Made by a program: the position numbers and the translations under genes. Positions 57,851-64,000 of a stretch of DNA of 64,000 nucleotides are shown piece after piece; positions within the stretch are counted from its first letter, which is position 1; every line of letters begins with the position of its first letter. The notes beneath the pieces were generated by a model that saw only the letters and a program-made list of their open reading frames with translations, was not told where the DNA came from and did no database searches. The DNA is from Phocoena phocoena (Eukaryota; Chordata; Mammalia; Artiodactyla; Phocoenidae): assembly GCF_963924675.1 (NCBI RefSeq), contig NC_089230.1, positions 2,915,001 to 2,979,000 on the forward strand, written 5' to 3'.

Positions 57851-60839
57851 ACAATGCAGGGCACACTGACTGTGTGTAACACGTGAATCTGTGCATTAGA
57901 AATATAAAGAGGGATAAGTGCCCTTTTAGACAGTCTTAAAGTCTGGCCTTGGAGGTAAGACATGAACATAAAAAATAAAAATAAAACATTTCTTTCAGAA
58001 CGAGACTATCTGTAAGTCAGATGAGAAGGATTCTCGAAGAAAAAGGTATCTTGGTCACTTACGTCAGATGTATTCTACTTCCCTTGCTAACATGCAGTTC
58101 TCCAGGAGGTAAGTCCCTTTCTAACACATGCATGAATGCCTATCCTGAATACCTTTTGCACAGTCATATTCATGGTGTTTTCACAGGTATATGAAAGAAC
58201 TGTCACTCCACAATATGGTTTCAGTACTATTTCCCAGTAAAAGAAGCGTCATAAATAATCCATAAGAAAGTAACCAGCATAGTGTAAATCTGAAAAGTAA
58301 ACAGAAGTAACCCCTGTCCTTTGAGGTTGCCTGGACTGTAGCGGGGGAGGGTAGAGAGGAGAGAAAGGGATGGCTATCTTGGAGGATCATGTAACAGCTC
58401 CCTTGGGACTGCAAATTGTTAAAGCCTCTTAACTCATGGAGATCTAAAATCAGCGTTGCTCCCACCAACACGCAAGATTCCAGAATAGAGCCGAGTCCAG
58501 CCAATGCACCAGGGGCTCGAGGGTGTAGCCCTCGGCGAGCAAGGCGCCCCAGCTGGGCACGGGGTGGGTGCAAAGTCTACATGTGCACGACTGCGTGATT
58601 GGTGGGTAAGGTGAAAAAGCGAACGTTGAAAAGACACATACTGTGATAATGGCAGTGAGGCGTAGAGACTGAGAAGTTTTGAAAACCTCTGTGTCATCCC
58701 CCCGATGCCTCGCCTGCCGGGTCCCCGAGTCCCACAGCGCAGGCGCCCACACGTGGCGCGGCGTCTGGTGTCGCAGGAGCGGCTGTGACGTGGAAGGGCA
58801 CTCGGGCGGGAGCGCTAGCCGACCTGGTCAGGGCCGGGCTAGCGTGGAGCTGCAGTCAGTCTGGCCCGGGTCCCCATGCGTGTGTGGGCACAGCCCCTCA
58901 CCTGAGTGGGGAGGTAGGCGCTGGTCCCCCTCTGCCCTAAGACCGCACTCCTGAGGACGCAGCGTGCAAGGGGCACACAGGGCAGAGCCTGGTCACGGCC
59001 CGAGCAAGCGGCAGGGCTGGAACCTGGATCATCGGCCGAAGCCCGGCTGTCTCCAGCTACCCCCGCAAGAAAGCAGAGCACCGGGCTGCCTGGTGGGAGG
59101 GCCTGGGGGGATGCGGCCGAAGCAGCTGAGGAGACACCTCCTTTTCTCCTTAAAGCCAGTGGGATCGAGGCCACCTGGGAATCAGGATGAATTAGGATGA
59201 TGGCAGCCAACCCTCAAACTGCCACCTTTTCCAGCAAAGAATTCCAAAGCTGCTCCAGAGGTGTTCACCTCTTCCTGGATGTGCAACAGGGAGAAGGGGC
59301 GTTTCCGCAGAGACCCCGTTCCTTGGGTCAGAGCTTTGCTCAAATTGAAGGTCCTCTTCCCTTCCCCAGAAGCTGCACCCCACGCAGGCTGCAGCCTGAG
59401 ACCATCTCCGGGAGGTTTCCCGTGAAGCAATTTCACAGACGTCCAGCTGGAAGGATCCTGCAGATTCTTGGGCAATGGCGTGACTTTCTGGTCATTTGCA
59501 GAGAAAAGTGTCTCCCTCTTTTAGTGGCCAATTCAGACCCCCGCTATTAGCATTTGAATCAGGCAGCCGTGCCGTTTTGATTGAAAAGAGAAACCCAGCC
59601 TTTGTTGTTGCAATTCAGGGGCGTAAGTAATTTTCTACCCTCCTTTAATCAGGGCAAATAGTTGGGGAAATGGCAATATATGGGAAAAGTGTGGTCTGGC
59701 CTCGGAAATGCAAACGCAGCTCCTGTCCCTCCCGCAAGTGACGGCTCCCAGGAGATCAGAGCCTCCCTTGGCCGGCTGTCCTGTCCATAAGAATTTGGCT
59801 GAATGTCTTCAGAATATTCTCTTTCTTTGGATTAAACCAACTCCAATAATTACAGAAACGCAGCAAGACATGATTGAATCATGGACGGTCAAGGTCTCCT
59901 CTTCAGTCCGCTGATCCATTTCCTGCACACAAGCAGAGAAGTGGGGAGCTCCGTGGCGGGTACCAATGTGACACCAACGCTCTCTTAGAAGCCAAGGCCC
60001 CAGCTCCTGGGAGCACTTTGTAATATTTAATCTGTGCACTTGGGAGACACCCTGTTCACTTTTCTAACGAATAAGAACTGCAAAATTTCAAATTTAAAAA
60101 GATGCAAGACCAGGTTTTCAAAAACCTTCATATGCCTCATTGTTCCTTTATTTTGCTCACATTTTCCCATATTGTGTACGTGGAAATGTGAAGATTTCAG
60201 ATTCTTAGAAGCGCAGATGACTAAGGACAACCCATCTGGGGAAAAAAAGGTCCTTGCATAGTTGATGAGTTTGCAGCCAAACTCAGAGCCAAGGTTAGCA
60301 GGACTGCTTACTTCTGCACCCAGATACTGCAGCAAAGGCCACCACCCTTGTAGGAAGCTCCTGGCAGCCCTTCGGGGCCTGCAGCTCCTGGGCTGCAGGG
60401 ATGACAGGCTTGACCATATCCCCACTGAGCATCCAGCAAAGGTGCCTGTAAAACACCAGAGGTCGTGTGAGCCTGAGGCCCCAGCCCAAGGGAGGGGCCC
60501 AGGACCCCTGGCCTTGGCTCCAGTTGGGGGGAACCAACACAGGCAGCAATTCCGAAGCTGCCCACCTCCGCTCTGCATGGCTCTGCTCTGCGTGTTCAGA
60601 GATGCAAGGAGATGCTTCTCCCCTCCTCTACCCAAGACCCGGCTCAGCAATTAGGAGAAACTGCTCCCGGCATCACAGTGGGCCTTCAGAGGGCATCTGT
60701 GCAAACCAAAGCACGTTTTGTCGATTCTTCTGGCTAAAACATTTGCTAGCTTCCTTTACTGCTCCACTTGCCTTTGGATGACAGGTGAAGTCCCTCCTCT
60801 GAGACTGGGTTGACTCACTGCCTTTACCTCCCCTTCTTG
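57851..60839. other. Unique sequence with a moderately CpG-rich patch
   Basis: 58480-58870 has raised CpG density (GGCGCGGCGTC, GGGCGGGAGCGC) but is short and without clear promoter motifs. The 117-codon plus frame at 59197-59550 and the 207-codon minus frame at 60027-60650 have no recognisable domain, and the second is overlapped by a 130-codon frame on the other strand. Confidence 0.4.
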
Positions 60840-61020
60840 CCCACAAATCCATCACCCCTTCCAGGAAGCCTTCCAGGATGCATTCCCTTCACTCATCAGC
60901 TCCTCCTAAGCTGGGGCTGAAATTGCCCTTCTTCCACTTACATTCTTTAGCTGTTTGAGCTCTGTAAGAGCCTCAAAGGCAGGTACCGCATCTTCTAATT
61001 ATTGTGTGTCCTCCCATAAG
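60840..61020 (+). mobile_element. L2 LINE 3' fragment
   Basis: CCTTCCAGGAAGCCTTCC, AGCTCTGTAAGAGCCTCAAAGG, CAGGTACCGCATCTTCTAATT: the L2 'cttccctgaccac ... ctccttgaggcagggac' pattern with divergence. Confidence 0.55.
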
Positions 61021-62685
61021 CCTGAGTACTTTCCCAAGGAAAGCAATTTGTCAAACAGCTGTTCCCCAGGAGGGATAAAAGGCTGTGTTTGTTTCTGCCT
61101 CGGTGTTTGCTGTATCGTGTGTACAGAGGCAGACGGCAGGCAGGGCGTTCAGGCATCTGTCTCATCCCAGTGTGAGGGGCACCCATGCTGAGGGAGCCCG
61201 ACTTGCCCCCCACTGCTGGCGCCCCCAAGCCTTGCTGTGCGCCCACCTCGCCGGAGCTCGCCCGCGGGGCAGGCGGTCGCCCTGTACTTTGCTTCAGCTG
61301 TTCTGGCCTCACCAGGAGAAGCAACGCAGAAAGAGAGGATGAAGCCCTGGGGCCTAGCCTAGGGCCACCACTGGGAGCTGTGACACTGGGCACTTATCTC
61401 ACCAGCTCTAGGGTCTGTGTCCTCACAAATGAACCGGTGACGACAACCGTTACACCGCGTTCTCTAGAGCTGCTGTGAGCACCAGGTGAGAGCGTGTGGG
61501 GCCTGCAGCTGCCACTGCGGAGGGACATGTCCTTGTCACCGTCCCTGTGGGGTCCGAAACTGTGGCCCCAAGGGTAACCCTTGGGTCCCGGCCTTCTGAA
61601 GGGACTTCCCCATGAGACCGCGGCCTCCTGGCCTCTGTCCCCATCTTCCCAATCCACCCAGGATGCAGGCAAGGGAGGGAAGGCACAGCCTGGTGACAAA
61701 TATTGTGTCTGTTATTAGCATTGAGAGCGAGGCGGCAGCTAGTGAGGCCGATGGTGTTACAGGCACCGGGCAAGCATCTCCTGCACGTGTGTCCCTTTGT
61801 CCCTCTCTGAGTCACTGGTGTTGCAGACCAGAAAGCAGGCTCAGGGGCTCGTGAGTGCTCTCGTGTCCACAGCAGTGAGCAGCCCTCCCAGGCGGGGGGA
61901 CAGGCGGGAGAACTGAATCCTCACCCCCTTCTGGGAGGCACCTCTCCAGCCATGCGCTCTCCTTCAGCCCCAGACTTCCCCGGTTTAGGCCCAGTTTGTG
62001 CCAGGTGTTATTACTGTTGCTCTAGAGGAATAAAAGGAAAGCGTGGTTTCTTGGGCCATGATAATGGGTGGATTCAACATGCTTCACACAGAATCCGTAT
62101 AACTGTCCACACATGAATGCACACTGCATGGGGTCGGGAAATGCTTTCTTCCCCCACTGACACCCCGTCGTCTGCTGTTGCTTCTTTCAGGATGGTATGA
62201 GCCAGCGGCTTCCAGCGAGGAAAAATATTAAGGCGTCCTAATAACAGCACTGTGTGTTCAAGGCGTGCCGAGCCTGACATCTTGCTTCTGTGTTTGCTTT
62301 TCTCTGTTTGGTGCTACCTTGAGCAGACTGCTGGAGAGGAGCGGCCAGTTTGCAGATGTGGACCCAGAGGGCAGAGCTGGCGGTGTGGTCAGTGTCGTCT
62401 TGGTCTGGAAGCTGCACAGGGAGGCTCTGTCTTAGATCTGGGGTGGGGGGGCGTGGGCAGGGGCGGCCACAGCACAGTACCCTCCTGGCTGCGTGCCAGC
62501 AGACTGTGCGGTGAAAGTCCTAATGCATCCAGGAGGGCTGCCTGGAAGCAGCGGCCGCCATTTATAACTAAGCATGAAAGCACATCCGTGTGTACTGAAC
62601 TGTGTTTTCATTCTGGGTCTTGATGTGGTGACCGGAGGACAGAGACATTAGTTTTGGTCTTAGAGACATAAAAATCCAATCTTGA
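61021..62685. other. Unique GC-rich sequence
   Basis: Overlapping GC-type frames on both strands and no domains. Weak MIR-like text at 61430-61560 and 61680-61870. A TATAAAGG-like GATAAAAGG at about 61073 has no other promoter context. Confidence 0.4.
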
Positions 62686-62875
62686 GGGCTTCCCTGGTGG
62701 CGCAGTGGTTGAGAGTCCGCCTGCCAATGCAGGGGATGCGGGTTCATGCCCCGGTCCGGGAAGATCCCACATGCTGCGGAGCGGCTGGGCCCGTGAGCCA
62801 TGGCCGCTGGGCCTGCGCGTCCGGAGCCTGTGCTCCGCGGCGGGAGAGGCCACAGCATTGAGAGGCCCGCGTAAC

Positions 62876-62907
<32 letters not shown>
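62686..62907 (+). mobile_element. CHR-family SINE, young short form
   Basis: GGGCTTCCCTGGTGGCGCAG start, full body, uninterrupted A-tail of about 30. Perfect target duplication AAAATCCAATCTTGA at 62671-62685 and 62908-62922. The long pure tail and clean duplication suggest one of the youngest copies in the window. Confidence 0.97.
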
Positions 62908-62914
<7 letters not shown>

Positions 62915-62922
62915 AATCTTGA

Positions 62923-63595
62923 GTCTAATTTACAAACAAAATGAAACCAAAGCAGTGCCCACCTTTCTGTGGTCTGATTTTCCTACCACTTTTCTCCATG
63001 GACGCGTACAGTCCAGCAACGCTGCCCCTCGGTAGGCGATCACAGACGGGATGAACCCTGCCTTGAATGGCATTTCTTAGCAAGAAGGTACTATCTTCTA
63101 AAATATCAAGTAGTATATAATGAAAATTTGAAATATGAATAAATAAATACACATGTTAGCAATCGTTGTTAGTCCCACTTTACCAAATTCTGTTTTAAAA
63201 ATTATTTCTCACATTTTGAATGTAATGAAAACAATAACCACAGAAATCATGTTTGCTTCCGATAGCTGGGTCCCGTGTTCCCCAGGGCACACAGGCAGCG
63301 TGGGGTGTGGCCCCCAGGGAGGTGGCCAGAGGGCTCCCGTCCGGCTGGTCACCAGCCCAAAGCACGGCCTCCCCTCAACTTCCTGGGCTTCCCACAGCCC
63401 AGACAGTGGGAAAAAAGATTCCAATCAGAAAACAAGAAGACACCAAGCGGCCCTGGGTGGCATGTGAGTAGTCTAGAAAAACACCAGAAATGAGAAATAT
63501 TTGAAAAAAAACAAAGAAAAGAACAAAAAAGCCCTGCTGTTTTTGAGAAGAATTTGGTAGAGAGAGGGGAAGGGAACTGAGAGATTCCGGTTTAA
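62923..63595. other. Unique sequence
   Basis: No gene or named repeat. GC-rich at 63260-63400 with overlapping frames. Confidence 0.4.
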
Positions 63596-63609
63596 TGTGG
63601 CTCCTCCTT

Positions 63610-63747
63610 AATGTTATTTTATTTTTATTTTTAATTTTGGCTGTGCCACATGACATGCAGGATTAGTTCCCCCACCGGGGATCAAGCCCGGGCCCACAGC
63701 AGTGAAAGCCTGGCGTCCTAACCACCGGACCGCCGGGGACGTCCCTG
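63610..63747 (-). mobile_element. CHR-family SINE, older short form
   Basis: AT-rich tail at left, GGCTGTGCCACATGACATGC, a B-box complement GGGGATCAAGCCC, ACCGCCGGGGACGTCCC at right. Perfect 14-bp target duplication TGTGGCTCCTCCTT at 63596-63609 and 63748-63761. Confidence 0.94.
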
Positions 63748-63761
63748 TGTGGCTCCTCCTT

Positions 63762-63910
63762 TCGATCTCAACCCAAATATCACTTCCTCCAGGAATCCTT
63801 CTGGGATGCCGTAGGGCAGCAGGGGACACGCACTGCCCTCCCACGGCCCTCACCCTTCCCATCTGGTGTTTTCCTCCTCTCATCACCGTGGAGTGACGGA
63901 TGCTGGCTTG
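63762..63910 (+). mobile_element. L2 LINE fragment, host of the preceding SINE
   Basis: AACCCAAATATCACTTCCTC and GGAATCCTTCTGGGATGCC match the L2 'tcaaatgtcaccttctcagtgaggcc' region. Confidence 0.6.
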
Positions 63911-64000
63911 TCCGTCTGCTCCCCTCCTTTCTCCCTCCCCCACCCCACCCCATGTTGGCAACCCAGCGAGGTGGCAAGGGCTGTCTTGGTCCCTGCAGGG
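63911..64000. other. Window edge, unique
   Basis: Pyrimidine-rich, then mixed. Nothing recognised. Confidence 0.4.

Noticed and set aside
57999..58045. Short exon-like interval after ACATTTCTTTCAG
   Set aside because: An internal GTAAGT donor and a weak terminal donor compete, the interval is tiny, and it lies in AT-rich DNA. Chance is likelier.
58480..58870. Second CpG island
   Set aside because: CpG density is only moderately raised, it is short, and it has no GC or CCAAT box arrangement comparable to the island at 10-11 kb.
60027..60650. 207-codon minus-strand open frame
   Set aside because: No domain or biased composition typical of coding DNA, and overlapped by a 130-codon frame on the opposite strand. 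No promoter or splice context.
1..64000. CRISPR arrays, operons, bacterial elements
   Set aside because: All repeats are eukaryotic retrotransposons or microsatellites. No regularly spaced direct repeats or prokaryotic gene organisation.

Overview
The window is mammalian nuclear DNA, and the interspersed repeats point to a cetacean (whale or dolphin), with hippopotamus as the nearest alternative. Seventeen tRNA-derived SINEs of the CHR family (Cetacea-Hippopotamus-Ruminantia) are readable in three forms: a long form of about 300 bp, a short young form of about 200 bp, and an older short form of about 130 bp. Many short-form copies are nearly intact and keep perfect 12-16 bp target-site duplications. 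I saw no BovB LINE, which would be expected in a ruminant. Older mammalian repeats (L1, L2, MIR, MaLR LTRs, MER5) fill much of the rest. I found no intact protein-coding gene. The open reading frames are repeat-derived or chance frames; even the longest (279 codons near 29.3-30.2 kb) runs through repeats. Layout: 0-10 kb holds unique sequence with MIR, L2, MaLR-like pieces and an L1 3' fragment split by a SINE. 10.05-11.1 kb is the clearest regulatory feature, a CpG island with GC boxes, inverted CCAAT boxes, splice-site-like signals on both strands and TAAT motifs, likely a promoter of a gene or long noncoding RNA that I cannot name. 11-18 kb is mostly unique, with a plausible 59-nt exon at 15.2 kb. 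17.95-23.94 kb is a nearly complete L1 on the minus strand, decayed in both ORFs and hit by three SINEs at one site. 24-27 kb holds a MIR and an older L1 on the plus strand. 27-36 kb is GC-richer unique sequence with MER5, L2, a processed pseudogene on the minus strand with a SINE in its poly(A) tail, and two further exon-like intervals at 32.8 and 33.5 kb. 36-48 kb is largely repeat-poor unique DNA with enhancer-like AT-rich stretches plus SINEs and a long L2. 48.2-52.9 kb is an older L1 on the minus strand with two SINEs, followed by an MLT1 LTR and a U6 snRNA pseudogene. 53-64 kb is mostly unique, with a solo retroviral LTR at 57.4-57.85 kb, MER5, L2 and SINEs. Nothing here forms an operon or multi-gene system. 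The contents suggest an intergenic or intronic mammalian region with one candidate promoter and a well-preserved record of nested retrotransposition. Repeat family names are from recognition of consensus-like sequence, not from a database run. Boundaries without a stated target-site duplication are good to about 20-40 bp.
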